DNA of 64,000 bases from Geodermatophilus nigrescens (GCF_900129495.1 NZ_FQVX01000003.1:372001-436000), one strand, 5' to 3'. Shown: positions 8,359 through 17,309, numbered from the stretch's first letter. A program made the numbers and translations. The notes: generated by a model from the sequence alone, not told the origin.

Positions 8359-9093
8359 TCAGCCGCGGCGCGCCCACAGTGACCAGGCCAGCGCGAGCAG
8401 CACCGCGGCGGCCGACGCGGCACCGCCCCCGGCGAAGGCGGCCGCGACCGCGGCCGACCGCGGGTCCGGCGCCCCGGCCGCCCGCGCAGCCCCCGCGGCG
8501 GCCGCGACGAGCGCCAGGACCGCCCAGGGCGCCCACCACCACTGCGTGGTCCCCGGGGCCGCCCGCGGCGGTGTCCGCCGCCACCACCGGCCGGTCCAGG
8601 CCGCGAGCAGCAGCGCCCCGGCCAGCCCGCTCCCGTCCTGCGCCCAGGCGGTGCCCGGCGCGCCGGCCCAGGTGCGCCCGAGGGCGGGCACGAGCTCGGT
8701 GCCCAGGCGGCCGGGATGGGTGAACTCGTCCCACAGCACGTGCGTGGCGGCGCCCACGGCGAGCGCGGCGAGCACCCGCACCGGCGCGCGCAGCCGCCGC
8801 CGCAGCCCGGGCGCCGCCGACCCGGGCAGCCGTGCCGCGAGCCCGGCGGGCGCCCAGGCCAGGGCCGGGCGGGCGAGCAGCCCGTGCCAGACCGCCCAGA
8901 GCAGCGCGCCGAGCACCACGTCGGTGGTGACGACGGCGAGCGGGGTGTGCGTCCGGAGGCCGAGGGTCGACGGCAGGTACAGCGGGACGTCGGGCGCCAG
9001 GCTCCCGGCCACCAGCGCCGAGGCCGGCAACCCGGCCCGCAGGATCGGCAGCACCGCGGCGGGGTGGCTCCCGGTGAACGGCACGGCCGCCAT
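8359..9093 (-). CDS. DUF4184 family membrane protein
   Basis: 244 residues, starting at the ATG at 9093 (MAAVPFTGSHPAAVLPILR). The N-terminal PFTxxHPAAVLP, the SLAPDVPLY sequence and the ATHVLWDEFTHPGR segment are DUF4184 signatures: a set of His and Asp residues near membrane helices that resembles metal-dependent hydrolases. Four to six membrane segments are visible. Function unknown. A longer in-frame N-terminus reaching 9405 is arginine-rich noise. It is transcribed away from the small gene at 9153 and separated from the PP2C gene by 93 bases. Confidence 0.83.
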   Translation of the reverse strand: MAAVPFTGSHPAAVLPILRAGLPASALVAGSLAPDVPLYLPSTLGLRTHTPLAVVTTDVVLGALLWAVWHGLLARPALAWAPAGLAARLPGSAAPGLRRRLRAPVRVLAALAVGAATHVLWDEFTHPGRLGTELVPALGRTWAGAPGTAWAQDGSGLAGALLLAAWTGRWWRRTPPRAAPGTTQWWWAPWAVLALVAAAAGAARAAGAPDPRSAAVAAAFAGGGAASAAAVLLALAWSLWARRG

Positions 9094-9140
9094 CGTCCCC
9101 GGCGCGGCGGGTCCGCCGTCCGACCCCGGCCGGGCGCGCC

Positions 9141-9389
9141 TACCGTGGCGCCGTGGTCGCCGCGTGGGTCCTCGTCGCGCTCGCCGCGCTGCTGGCGCTG
9201 GGCTGCGCGGTCGCCGTCGGGCGGCTGGCCCGGCCCGGGGGCCGCCCGCGCCGGGAGCGCCGGGCCGCCGACCGTGCCGCCGCCCGCAGCGCCGACCGGA
9301 CCGCCGCCCGCGCCGCCGCCCGCAGCACCGACCGGCCTGCCGCCCGGGCCGCCGTCCCCCCGCCGGGCCGCGGGGCGCGCGGCCGCTGA
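9141..9389 (+). CDS. Small Arg/Ala-rich membrane protein with leaderless promoter
   Basis: A 78-codon ORF from GTG 9153 to 9389: one N-terminal membrane segment (about residues 3-24), then an Arg/Ala/Pro-rich cytoplasmic tail with loosely repeated RAAARSADRTAAR units. A TACCGT -10 hexamer (9141-9146) ends six bases before the GTG, the same layout as other leaderless genes here. No homologue is recognised. The tail is low complexity, so the protein could be spurious, but the promoter and the membrane segment argue for a real gene. The CDS proper is 9153-9389. Confidence 0.5.
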   Translation, partial: YRGAVVAAWVLVALAALLALGCAVAVGRLARPGGRPRRERRAADRAAARSADRTAARAAARSTDRPAARAAVPPPGRGARGR

Positions 9390-9390
9390 C

Positions 9391-9430
9391 TACCGTGGCG
9401 GGCATGCCTCCGCGGGACGCCGGCCGGTGA
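9391..9430 (+). promoter_or_regulatory. Promoter and 8-codon upstream ORF coupled to the next gene
   Basis: A TACCGT hexamer (9391-9396) is followed after seven bases by an ATG (9404) that opens an eight-codon ORF ending in TGA at 9428-9430. That stop overlaps the GTG (9427) of the nitrobindin-like gene as GTGA, so a leaderless mini-ORF seems to feed ribosomes into the main gene. Confidence 0.5.
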
Positions 9431-9963
9431 CCGGCCCGACCGAACTACCCGTCGCCGACACCGTCGACGTCCGCTCGGGACCCGAGGTGGCCCACGGGCT
9501 GCTGTCGGTGCTGCCGCTGCTCGGCGAGTGGCACGGCGAGGGCGTGCTGGCCGGCGGGGACGCCGGCGACCGGCGCTTCGGCCAGTGGATCCGCTTTGCC
9601 CACGACGGCCGCGACTTCCTCGCCTACGAGGCCCGCGCCTGGCTGATCGGCGACGACGGCGCCGTGGCGGGGCCCGCCACCCGCGAGTCGGGCTTCTGGC
9701 GGCCGCGCGGCGAGGACGACGTCGAGCTGCTGGTCGCCAGCCCCGACGGGCTCATCGAGCTCTACGTCGGCACGGCGCGGACCACCACCAGCTGGGAGCT
9801 GACCAGCGACGTCGTGGCCCGCACGCCCGACGCGCCGGACACCACGCGCGCCGTGCGGCTGTACGGCATCGTCGACGGCGCGCTCATGTACGCCATCGAC
9901 CGGGCCGGCGCCGACACCGACCTGCGGCCCACCATGTCGGCCCGGCTGGAGCGCCTCCGGTGA
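9427..9963 (+). CDS. Nitrobindin/FABP-like beta-barrel protein (Rv0813c type)
   Basis: 178 residues with the family signature LLGEWHGEGVL near the N-terminus, followed by strands such as FGQWIRFAHDGRDFLAYEARAW and ESGFWRPRGEDDVELLVASPDG. This is the lipocalin-like ten-strand barrel of the FABP/nitrobindin family; Rv0813c is the syntenic relative. In heme-binding nitrobindins the C-terminal helix carries a proximal His; here the corresponding end reads RPTMSARLERLR with no His, so heme binding is doubtful and a small hydrophobic ligand is more likely. The GTG start overlaps the upstream mini-ORF, and the stop overlaps the start of the DUF885 gene (GTGA). Confidence 0.88.
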   Translation: MTGPTELPVADTVDVRSGPEVAHGLLSVLPLLGEWHGEGVLAGGDAGDRRFGQWIRFAHDGRDFLAYEARAWLIGDDGAVAGPATRESGFWRPRGEDDVELLVASPDGLIELYVGTARTTTSWELTSDVVARTPDAPDTTRAVRLYGIVDGALMYAIDRAGADTDLRPTMSARLERLR

Positions 9964-11660
9964 CCGCCCCGGGCGCCACACCCCGGCAGGTGGCCGACCG
10001 CTACGTCGACGCCGTCTGCGACCTCGACCCGATCGTCGCGACGTCGCTGGGCACCCGGCCCGGCGACGACCGGCTGCCCGACCCGAGCCCCGCGGGCATC
10101 GAGGCCGAGGCCGAGCTGACCCGCCGCACGCTGGCCGAGCTCGACGCCGTCCTCGCCGCCGACCCCGCGTTGGACGCCGACCCGGTCGAGCGCCGCTGCG
10201 CCCGGCTGCTGCGCGAGCGCCTCGGCGCGGAACTGCTGGCCCACGACGCGGGCGAGGGCTTCCGCGCGCTGTCGAACCTGTTCAGCCCGGTGCACTCGAT
10301 CCGCTCGGTGTTCCTGCTCATGCCGACCGCGACCGACGACGACTGGGGCGTGGTGGCCCGCCGGATGGCCCGGGTGCCCGAGGCGTACCGCGGCTACCTC
10401 GACACCCTGCGCGAGGGCGCCCGGCGCGGCCTGCTCGTGGCGCCGCGGCAGGTGTCCACCGTCGTCGGCCAGCTCGGCGAGTGGCTGTCCGGGCCGTTCT
10501 TCGCCGGCCTGGCCGCCTCCGGCCCGGACGCCGTGCGCCGCGACCTCGACGCCGCCGCACGCGCGGCCGACGCCGCGGTGGCCGAGGTCCGCGACTTCCT
10601 GCGCGACGAGTACCTCCCGCGGGCCGAGGGCACGCCGGACGCCGTCGGCCGCGACCGCTACGCCGTCGCCGCCCGCCGGTGGAACGGCTCGGACCTCGGC
10701 GCCGGGCAGGGCCTGGAGGAGGCCTACGCCTGGGGCTGGGGCGAGCACCGGCGGCTGCTGGCCGAGCAGCGGGCCGAGGCGGAGGCGCTGCGGCCGGGGT
10801 CCTCGCCGAGGGAGGCGATGGCCTGGCTCGACGAGCACGGGCCCGCCGTCGACGGCGTCGAGGCGATCCGGCAGCGCCTGCAGGCGATGATGGACGAGGC
10901 GATCACCGCGCTCGACGGCACGCACTTCGACCTCGCCGAGCCGGTGCGCCGGGTGGAGGCGATGATCGCGCCGCCCGGCAGCGCGGCCGCGCCGTACTAC
11001 ACCCGCCCGGCGCAGGACTTCTCCCGCCCGGGCCGCACCTGGCTGCCGACCCTGGGCCGCGAGCGCTTCCCGCTCTGGGACCTCGTCTCGATCTGGTACC
11101 ACGAGGGCGTCCCCGGCCACCACCTGCAGCTCGCGCAGTGGGCGTACGTCTCCGGCGACCTGTCCACCTACCAGACGTCGCTCGGCTCGGTCAGCGCCAA
11201 CGTCGAGGGCTGGGCGCTGTACGCCGAGCGGCTCATGGACGAGCTCGGGTACCTCACCGAGCCCGGCGCCCGCCTCGGCTACCTCGACGCCCAGCAGCTG
11301 CGCGCGATCCGGGTGGTCATCGACATCGGCATGCACCTGCGGCTGCCCGTCCCCGCCGACGCCGAGGGCGTGCTCGCCGGGCACCGCGGGGAGCCGTGGA
11401 CGCCGGAGCTCGCGCGGGCGTTCGCCGGCGAGCACCTGGGCAGCGACCCGGCCTTCCTCGACAGCGAGCTCATCCGTTACCTGGGCCTGCCCGGGCAGGC
11501 GATCAGCTACAAGCTGGGGGAGCGGGCCTGGCTGGCCGGCCGGGCGGCGGCGCAGCGGGCCCGCGGTGCCGCGTTCGACCTCAAGGCGTGGCACATGGCG
11601 GCGCTGTCGCAGGGGTCCCTGGGCCTCGACGACCTCGAGGCGGAGCTCGCGGCGCTCTAG
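9960..11660 (+). CDS. DUF885 family protein, putative metallopeptidase
   Basis: 566 residues with the DUF885 core: WYHEGVPGHHLQLAQ (HE-G-x-PGHH, near residue 380), a variant zinc site, plus VEGWALYAERLMDELGY and a C-terminal PGQAISYKLGERAWL. The family is distantly related to carboxypeptidase-like metallopeptidases, but substrates are unknown. No signal peptide is visible, so it should be cytoplasmic. The GTG at 9960 overlaps the previous stop (GTGA), so it is translationally coupled to the nitrobindin-like gene. It converges with the TetR gene, the two ORFs overlapping by four bases at their stops. Confidence 0.9.
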   Translation: MTAPGATPRQVADRYVDAVCDLDPIVATSLGTRPGDDRLPDPSPAGIEAEAELTRRTLAELDAVLAADPALDADPVERRCARLLRERLGAELLAHDAGEGFRALSNLFSPVHSIRSVFLLMPTATDDDWGVVARRMARVPEAYRGYLDTLREGARRGLLVAPRQVSTVVGQLGEWLSGPFFAGLAASGPDAVRRDLDAAARAADAAVAEVRDFLRDEYLPRAEGTPDAVGRDRYAVAARRWNGSDLGAGQGLEEAYAWGWGEHRRLLAEQRAEAEALRPGSSPREAMAWLDEHGPAVDGVEAIRQRLQAMMDEAITALDGTHFDLAEPVRRVEAMIAPPGSAAAPYYTRPAQDFSRPGRTWLPTLGRERFPLWDLVSIWYHEGVPGHHLQLAQWAYVSGDLSTYQTSLGSVSANVEGWALYAERLMDELGYLTEPGARLGYLDAQQLRAIRVVIDIGMHLRLPVPADAEGVLAGHRGEPWTPELARAFAGEHLGSDPAFLDSELIRYLGLPGQAISYKLGERAWLAGRAAAQRARGAAFDLKAWHMAALSQGSLGLDDLEAELAAL

Positions 11661-12358
11661 CGGGCCGGGCCCAGCCCGACCAGCGTCCCCAGCTCGGCCA
11701 CCACGCGGGCGAAGTAGGCGTCGGCGTCCTCGACCGACCCCACCAGGTGGCCGAACAGCTCGAAGCTGATGCTGCCGAACAGCGAGCTCCAGGCCAGCAG
11801 GGCGCGCACCCGGACGGCGTCGTCGACCCCCGGGGCACCCTTCCCCAGGACCTCGACGGCGGCGTCGCCGATCAGCCCGGGCACCCGGCCGTTCCCACCG
11901 TCCCCGCTGCCGCCGGTCAGCCGGCCGGCGCGGGCTGCGTCGCCCAGGATCGTGCCCAGCACGATCCCGACCCGCGACGCGGCCGGCACCGTGTCGCGCG
12001 GCGCCGAGTAACCGGGCACCGGCGAGCCGTAGAGCAGCGCGTACTCGTGCGGGTGCGCCCGCGCCCAGTCCCGCACCGCACCGCACACCGCGGCCCAGCG
12101 TTCCTCCGGCCCGGCGGCCGGGTCGTCGGCGGTCTCGGCCGCCGTCCCGAGGGCGTCGTAGCCGTCGATGATCAGGCGGGTCAGCAGGTCGTCGCGGCTC
12201 GGGAAGTAGCGGTAGACCGCCGACGACACCATCCCGACGTCGCGGGCCACCGCCCGCAGCGAGAGCGCGGCCGCGCCCACCTCGGCGAGCTGCCGGCGCG
12301 CGGCCGCGGTGATCTCGGCGGTGATCTCTGCGCGGACGCGCTCGCGGGCGGTGGGCAC
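11657..12358 (-). CDS. TetR family transcriptional regulator
   Basis: 233 residues with an N-terminal TetR helix-turn-helix (about residues 8-55: AARRQLAEVGAAALSLRAV, then GMVSSAVYRYFPSRDDLL) and a longer C-terminal ligand domain of the WHG type (RDWARAHPHEYALLYGSPVPG). The GTG start at 12358 fits homologues; a longer ORF reaching 12457 would run through the operators. It is divergent from an epimerase gene, and two identical 13-bp operators lie between them, so it probably represses both itself and the epimerase. Ligand unknown. Confidence 0.9.
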   Translation of the reverse strand: MPTARERVRAEITAEITAAARRQLAEVGAAALSLRAVARDVGMVSSAVYRYFPSRDDLLTRLIIDGYDALGTAAETADDPAAGPEERWAAVCGAVRDWARAHPHEYALLYGSPVPGYSAPRDTVPAASRVGIVLGTILGDAARAGRLTGGSGDGGNGRVPGLIGDAAVEVLGKGAPGVDDAVRVRALLAWSSLFGSISFELFGHLVGSVEDADAYFARVVAELGTLVGLGPAR

Positions 12359-12397
12359 CCGCGCATCCTCCGCCGGCGAGAGCGGCGGACGCAAGAG

Positions 12398-12410
12398 AGA
12401 GCACCGCTCT
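12398..12410. promoter_or_regulatory. TetR-type operator 1
   Basis: AGAGCACCGCTCT: five-base arms AGAGC/GCTCT around ACC, located 40 bases upstream of the TetR start. It is identical to operator 2. Confidence 0.7.
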
Positions 12411-12450
12411 TGACTCTGGGTCAGGCCGGTGGGAGCGTCGTCCTCGAACG

Positions 12451-12463
12451 AGAGCACCGCTCT
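12451..12463. promoter_or_regulatory. TetR-type operator 2
   Basis: The same 13-mer AGAGCACCGCTCT occurs 53 bp from operator 1. Here the arms extend to CGAGAGC/GCTCTCG (12449-12465). It sits 24 bases before the epimerase ATG. Confidence 0.7.
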
Positions 12464-12486
12464 CGCCGACCGGACGAGGAGTCCTC

Positions 12487-13419
12487 ATGGCACTGCACGT
12501 GATCGTGGGCAAGGGCCCCGTGGGCACGACGACGGCGGACCTGCTGGCCGCCCGGGGGCACGAGGTGCGCGTCCTGTCGCGCAGCGGCGGGGTCTCCACG
12601 GGCGCCGTCGAGCACCGCCGGGTGGACGCGGCCGACGCCGCCGCGCTCACCGCCGCCACCGCCGGCGCGGCCGCCCTCTACAACGCCGTCAACCCGGCCT
12701 ACCACCGCTGGACCACCGACTGGCCGCCGGTCGCGGCCGCGCTGCTCACCGCCGCCGAGCGCACCGGCGCCGTCCTGGTGACCATGTCGAACCTCTACGT
12801 CTACGGCCGCCCTGCCGGGCCGATGACCCCGGACAGCCCGCTGGCGGCCACCGACACCAAGGGCCGGGTGCGGGTGGCGATGTGGCGCGACGCGCTGGCT
12901 GCCCACGAGGCCGGCCGCATCCGGATGACCGAGGCGCGCGCCGGCGACTTCGTCGGCCCGCAGGTGCCGGCCGCCCAGTCGCACCTCGTGCGGCAGCTGC
13001 CGGCGCTGCGCCGCGGCCGGCGCGCCTGGGTGGTGGGCGACCCCGACGCCCCGCGCAGCTGGACCCACCTGCCCGACGTCGCCGCGACCCTGGCCGTCCT
13101 CGGCACCGACGAGCGCGCGCTCGGGCGGGCCTGGCACGTGCCGAGCGGCGCGCCGCGCTCCCAGCGCCAGGCCCTCGGTGACCTGTCCCGCGCGCTGGGC
13201 CGGGCGCCGGCACCGGTGAGCGGCCTGCCCTGGCCGGTGCTCACCGCGATGGGCTGGTTCTCGCCGATGATGCGCGAGGTGGTCGACGTGCGGCACCAGT
13301 TCGACCAGGAGTACGTGCTGGACGCCTCGGCGACCGAGCGGACCTTCGGCCTGGCCGCCACCCCGTGGGACGAGGTGGTCGCGGCGACCGCCGGCGCCCC
13401 GGTGGGCGCGCGGGTCTGA
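12487..13419 (+). CDS. NAD(P)-dependent epimerase/dehydratase-like protein
   Basis: 310 residues of the extended short-chain dehydrogenase type: an N-terminal nucleotide loop (HVIVGKGPVGTTTADLLAARG) and a catalytic-site region NLYVYGRPAGPM in which YVYG takes the place of the usual YxxxK. The glycine loop reads GxGxxG-like (GKGPVG). The Lys of YxxxK is not evident, so classical catalysis is uncertain; an NmrA-like or reductase-like role is possible. The ATG at 12487 has GAGGAG seven bases upstream. It is divergent from, and probably repressed by, the TetR protein. Confidence 0.85.
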   Translation: MALHVIVGKGPVGTTTADLLAARGHEVRVLSRSGGVSTGAVEHRRVDAADAAALTAATAGAAALYNAVNPAYHRWTTDWPPVAAALLTAAERTGAVLVTMSNLYVYGRPAGPMTPDSPLAATDTKGRVRVAMWRDALAAHEAGRIRMTEARAGDFVGPQVPAAQSHLVRQLPALRRGRRAWVVGDPDAPRSWTHLPDVAATLAVLGTDERALGRAWHVPSGAPRSQRQALGDLSRALGRAPAPVSGLPWPVLTAMGWFSPMMREVVDVRHQFDQEYVLDASATERTFGLAATPWDEVVAATAGAPVGARV

Positions 13420-13426
13420 GCCGGGC

Positions 13427-14125
13427 TCAGCCCCGGGCGTCGACCCGGTTGACCGGGTCGCTGTCGGGGGTGACCGGGTCGCCGGGCAGCGCCGGGGCGA
13501 CCTCCAGCCGGCTGGCCAGCAGCTCGTCGACGGCCGCGACGCTCGCCCCGACGTAGGTGCTGGTCAGCGCCGGGTCGGTGACCACGCACCAGGACCGGTC
13601 GGCCGGCCACCACAGCGTGGCGCTCTGCTCGCGCGGCTCGGGGGCGAAGTTGGTGGCCGCCCGGTCGACCGGGGCGCGGACGAGGAGCAGGTCGGCGCGG
13701 GGGAGGCGCAGCCGCGGCAGGTCGGCCGCCCCCTCGTCGTCCCAGCCGAACCAGCACTCGCCGGGGCCGGCGGTGTGCGCGGCCAGGACGGCGGCGAGCT
13801 CGCCGGCGACGTGCGCGGCGAGGTGACCCTCGGCAGGGGCGTCGTTCCACAGCCCGGGCTGGTCGTCCTCGCCGAGGTACTCCCACGAGCCGGTGATGCC
13901 GGGCCACTGCATGAGCCGGTGCGGCGTCGTCCCGTTGGCCGCGGCCACCTCGTCCCAGCGGACGAAGACGTCGGTGTCGCCCTCGTAGCGGACGGCGGGG
14001 TGGAACACCCGGGCGTGCGCGGGGAACACGGCGGGCACGAGGGCGGCCACGGTGTCGGGCGGAGCGGCGCGGACGGCGTCGGCGATCCAGCGGCCGGCCT
14101 GTGCGGTGCGCCCAGCGGTCTGCAC
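13427..14125 (-). CDS. Conserved hypothetical protein
   Basis: A 232-residue soluble protein; I do not recognise a family. Notable stretches are PAVFPAHARVFHPAVRYEGD, a WDEVAAANGTTPHRLMQWPG segment, ECWFGWDDEG and SATLWWPADRSWCVVTDP, all rich in aromatic residues and typical of an actinobacterial uncharacterised family with several Trp-containing strands. The GTG start at 14125 has GGGAGGGAG about eight bases upstream; an in-frame extension to 14353 is arginine-rich and not credible. It converges with the epimerase gene (seven bases between stops). Function unknown. Confidence 0.75.
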   Translation of the reverse strand: MQTAGRTAQAGRWIADAVRAAPPDTVAALVPAVFPAHARVFHPAVRYEGDTDVFVRWDEVAAANGTTPHRLMQWPGITGSWEYLGEDDQPGLWNDAPAEGHLAAHVAGELAAVLAAHTAGPGECWFGWDDEGAADLPRLRLPRADLLLVRAPVDRAATNFAPEPREQSATLWWPADRSWCVVTDPALTSTYVGASVAAVDELLASRLEVAPALPGDPVTPDSDPVNRVDARG

Positions 14126-14444
14126 GGCCGCTGCTCCCTCCCCCGGAGAACGGACAACCCCCGGGCTGCTCCGCGGCGCCTCGAGAGGAGGCAGCTCGCG
14201 GGCCGACTGGACAAGTGTCGGCGGCCCGGGGGTCGGGTGACTGTCCGGTTCTCGCTCGCCGCCGTGCGACGGACGGGCGATCAGTGCCTCCGCTCGGATT
14301 CCACTCCGAACGGGCGGCCCATCTGGACGGCGGCTAGCGGACAGCCACCTCACGAGTCCGATAAGAATTCAATTGTTCGGACCACCTCCCCTCTCGTGTA
14401 CCTCGACGGTACGTCGCCGTTCCGGGGGTCTGCAACGCCGTTCT
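14126..14444. other. Intergenic region with local AT-rich inverted repeat
   Basis: 319 bases between the hypothetical gene start and the nhaA stop, with no credible ORF. The lowest-GC stretch is 14356-14382, where GTCCGA and TCGGAC flank a 15-base AT-rich centre (TAAGAATTCAATTGT). It could be an operator for the 13.4-kb gene or part of an nhaA terminator. Confidence 0.5.
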
Positions 14445-15788
14445 TCAGCCGTCGGTGAACGGCCGCGGGCGGGGGGTCCCCGGAGCGTCCGGTCCGCGCT
14501 GGTAGACGTCGGGGATGCCGTCGGCGTCCTCGTCGACGGACTCGAGCTCCTCGATGCGCCGGTACCGGCGGTTGCGCAGCCGCAGCACCACGGCGGCCAG
14601 CAGCGCCGACACGACCGTCCCCACCAGGACGCCGACCTTCACGTGGTCGTCGCGCTCGCTGCCGGTGCCGAACGCCAGCTCGCCGATGAGCAGCGACACG
14701 GTGAAACCGATGCCGCCGAGCAGCGCCATGCCGACGAGGTCGGGCCAGCCCAGCTCGTCGGCGAACTCCGCCCGGGTGAACCGGGTGACCAGCCAGGTCG
14801 CGCCGACGATGCCCACGACCTTGCCCACGACCAGTCCGGCGACGATCCCGAGCGCGACGCGGTCGCCGAGCGACTCCACCAGCCCGGACAGGCCGCCCAC
14901 GGTGACGCCCGCGGCGAAGAAGGCGAAGACCGGCACGGCGATCCCGGCCGAGATCGGCCGGAAGCGGTGCTCGAGGTGCTCGGCGAGCCCCGGGCCGGCG
15001 TCCGGGCCACCGGCCGCCTCGCTGCGCACCACCGGGACGGTGAAGGCGAGCAGGACGCCCGCGACCGTCGCGTGCACCCCGGACTCGTGGACGAACACCC
15101 AGGTGAGCACCGCCAGCGGCAGCAGCAGCCACCAGGAGCGGACCCGCCGCTGCACGAGGAACCCGAAGACGGCGAGCGGGACCAGGGCCAGCGCGAGCCA
15201 CCCCGCCGCCAGGGACGACGTGTAGAAGACCGCGATGATCGTGATGGCCAGCAGGTCGTCGACGACGGCGAGCGTGAGCAGGAACGTCCGCAGGGCGCTC
15301 GGCAGGTGCGTGCTGATGACGGCCAGCACGGCGAGCGCGAAGGCGATGTCGGTGGCCGTCGGGATGGCCCAGCCGCGCAGGCCGTCGCCGCCCAGGTTGA
15401 CCAGCGCGTAGAGCACCGCCGGCACGACCATCCCGCCGACCGCGGCCGCGACCGGCAGCACCGCCCGGCGCGGGTCGCGCAGGTCGCCGGCGACGAACTC
15501 GCGCTTGAGCTCCAGGCCCGCGACGAAGAAGAAGACCGCCAGCAGCCCGTCGGCCGCCCAGGTGCCCAGGGTCAGGTCCAGGTGCAGCGAGGCCGGGCCC
15601 ACGCGGGTGTCGCGCAGCGCCTCGTACGCCCCGCTCCAGGGGGAGTTGGCCCAGGCGAGCGCCACGACCGTGCCGGCCAGCAGCAGCAGGCCGCCGACGG
15701 TCTCCCGGCGCAGGACCGCGGCGATCCGGCTGGCCTCGGTCCAGGAGCCGCGGGCGAAGACGCGGGTGGACCCGTGGGGGGCGTTCAT
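14445..15788 (-). CDS. nhaA: Na+/H+ antiporter NhaA
   Basis: 447 residues, a membrane antiporter that expels sodium in exchange for protons. NhaA signatures are present: [19 protein letters not shown] at the start, [32 protein letters not shown], and the paired Asp in [19 protein letters not shown] that binds the ion. About 12 membrane segments. The C-terminal tail carries [17 protein letters not shown], a DxDxDGIPD calcium-binding-like repeat that is not part of the standard NhaA fold. The ATG is at 15788. It is divergent from murD2, with about 150 bases between. Confidence 0.95.
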   Translation of the reverse strand: MNAPHGSTRVFARGSWTEASRIAAVLRRETVGGLLLLAGTVVALAWANSPWSGAYEALRDTRVGPASLHLDLTLGTWAADGLLAVFFFVAGLELKREFVAGDLRDPRRAVLPVAAAVGGMVVPAVLYALVNLGGDGLRGWAIPTATDIAFALAVLAVISTHLPSALRTFLLTLAVVDDLLAITIIAVFYTSSLAAGWLALALVPLAVFGFLVQRRVRSWWLLLPLAVLTWVFVHESGVHATVAGVLLAFTVPVVRSEAAGGPDAGPGLAEHLEHRFRPISAGIAVPVFAFFAAGVTVGGLSGLVESLGDRVALGIVAGLVVGKVVGIVGATWLVTRFTRAEFADELGWPDLVGMALLGGIGFTVSLLIGELAFGTGSERDDHVKVGVLVGTVVSALLAAVVLRLRNRRYRRIEELESVDEDADGIPDVYQRGPDAPGTPRPRPFTDG

Positions 15789-15925
15789 GGGGCGGCTCCG
15801 GCGGGAGAGGGGTCGGCTCGGCCCTGCCCGCTCAGGGGCAGCTCGCCGACCAGACTTCCCGGCACACCGTCGTCCACCGTATCGGCACCCGCCCGTCGTC
15901 GCCGTCCGGAGTGGGGGGCGCTCCG

Positions 15926-17309
15926 TAGAGTGGTCGCCGTGGACCCCCGCCCGGCACCTCCCCCGCGGGAGCGGTCCCTCCGGCTCGCCGAGCTGGCCGG
16001 CCGCCGGGTGGGCGTGTGGGGCCACGGCCGCGAGGGGCGCGCCGCCGTCCGGGCCGCGCTGGACGCCGGCGCGGCCGCCGTCCTCGTCGCCGACAGCCGG
16101 CCGGTCGACCCCGCCGCCCTGCCGCCGGGCGTGACCGCCACCGCCGACGTCGCCGACCTCGCCGGCTGCGACGTCGTCTTCCGGTCGCCGGGGATCAGCC
16201 CCTACCGCGAGGAGGCGCGGTCGCTCGCCGACCGCACCGTGGTGACCACCGGCACCGGCGTCGCCCTGGCCGAGGCCGCCGCCCGCGGGGTCCCGGTGCT
16301 GTGCGTCACCGGCACCAAGGGCAAGAGCACCACCAGCGCGCTGGCCGCCGCCGTCCTCACCGCCGCCGGCCGCCCGGCCGTGCACGCCGGGAACATCGGC
16401 ACCCCGCTGCTCGACGCCGTGCTCGACGGCGTCGGCGACCGCACGCTGGTCGTCGAGGTGTCGAGCTACCAGGCCGCCGCCGTCCCCGACTTCGCCGGCT
16501 GCGGCGCGCTCACCTCGCTGGCGCCCGAGCACCTGGACTGGCACGGCTCGGAGGCCACCTACTTCCGCGACAAGCTGCGCGTCTTCGCCGGCTGCCCCGA
16601 CCGCTCCGTCGCGGTCGGCGCGCAGGCCCGCCCGGTCGCCGAGCGGTACCTGCGGCCCGCGCAGCTCGTCGACCCCGCCGAGGTGCTGCCCGCGGGCCTC
16701 GCCGACGCCGTCCAGCCGGTGCACCTGCCCGGCGCGCACAACCGCAGCAACGTCGAGGTGGCATTGGCCGCCTGCGCCCTGCTGGGCCTCGACCTCGCCG
16801 CGACCGCCGACGCCGTCGCCGCCGCCGTCGCCGGCTTCCGGGCGCTGCCGCACCGGCTCGCACCCGTGGCCAGGCTCGGCGGCGTCACCTTCGTCGACGA
16901 CACGCTGTCGACCACGCCGGTGTCCGTGCTGGCCGCGCTCGACGCGCTCGCCGGGCGTCCGCTCACCCTCATCGCCGGCGGGCAGGACCGGGGCCTGGAC
17001 TACACCGGCCTGGCCGCGACGTTGGTGCAGCGGCGGGACACCGTCGCGCTGGTCACCGTCCCCGACACGGGGGCGCGGCTGGCCGGCGACGTCCGCCGGG
17101 AGGCCGCCGGGGCGGCGGTGCGCCTCACCGAGACGCAGTCCCTGGCCGAGGCGGTGTCGGCGGCGATCGCCGGCACCCCGCCGGGCGGGGTCGTGCTCCT
17201 CTCACCCGGCGCCCCCAGCTACAACCGCTTCCGCGACTTCGAGGAGTTGGCAGCCACCTATGAGCAGATCCTCGTCGACTCCGGCGCCGAGCGCGTCCCC
17301 GGTGTCTGA
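15926..17309 (+). CDS. murD2: UDP-MurNAc-L-Ala:L-Glu ligase MurD2
   Basis: 456-residue Mur ligase from GTG 15939; a TAGAGT -10 hexamer (15926-15931) ends seven bases before it (the CDS proper is 15939-17309). Domain order: Rossmann-type N-terminus ([13 protein letters not shown]), ATP loop [11 protein letters not shown] at about 123-133, the central-domain sequence VVEVSSYQ, then [13 protein letters not shown] and [17 protein letters not shown]. MurD normally adds D-Glu; the adjacent MurL epimerase shows that this copy is the variant that adds L-Glu, which is then epimerised on the nucleotide. The start of murL lies inside or at the end of this gene. The role is inferred from the pair; sequence alone cannot fix the glutamate stereochemistry. 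Confidence 0.88.

Noticed and set aside
9074-9080. Single GGTGAAC upstream of the DUF4184 gene
   Set aside because: No second unit at 11 or 22 bp, so it is not a PHO box.
14357-14364. TCCGATAA, similar to the -10 of WhiG/FliA promoters (GCCGATAA)
   Set aside because: No TAAA-type -35 lies at the right distance, and the sequence is explained as well by the inverted repeat.
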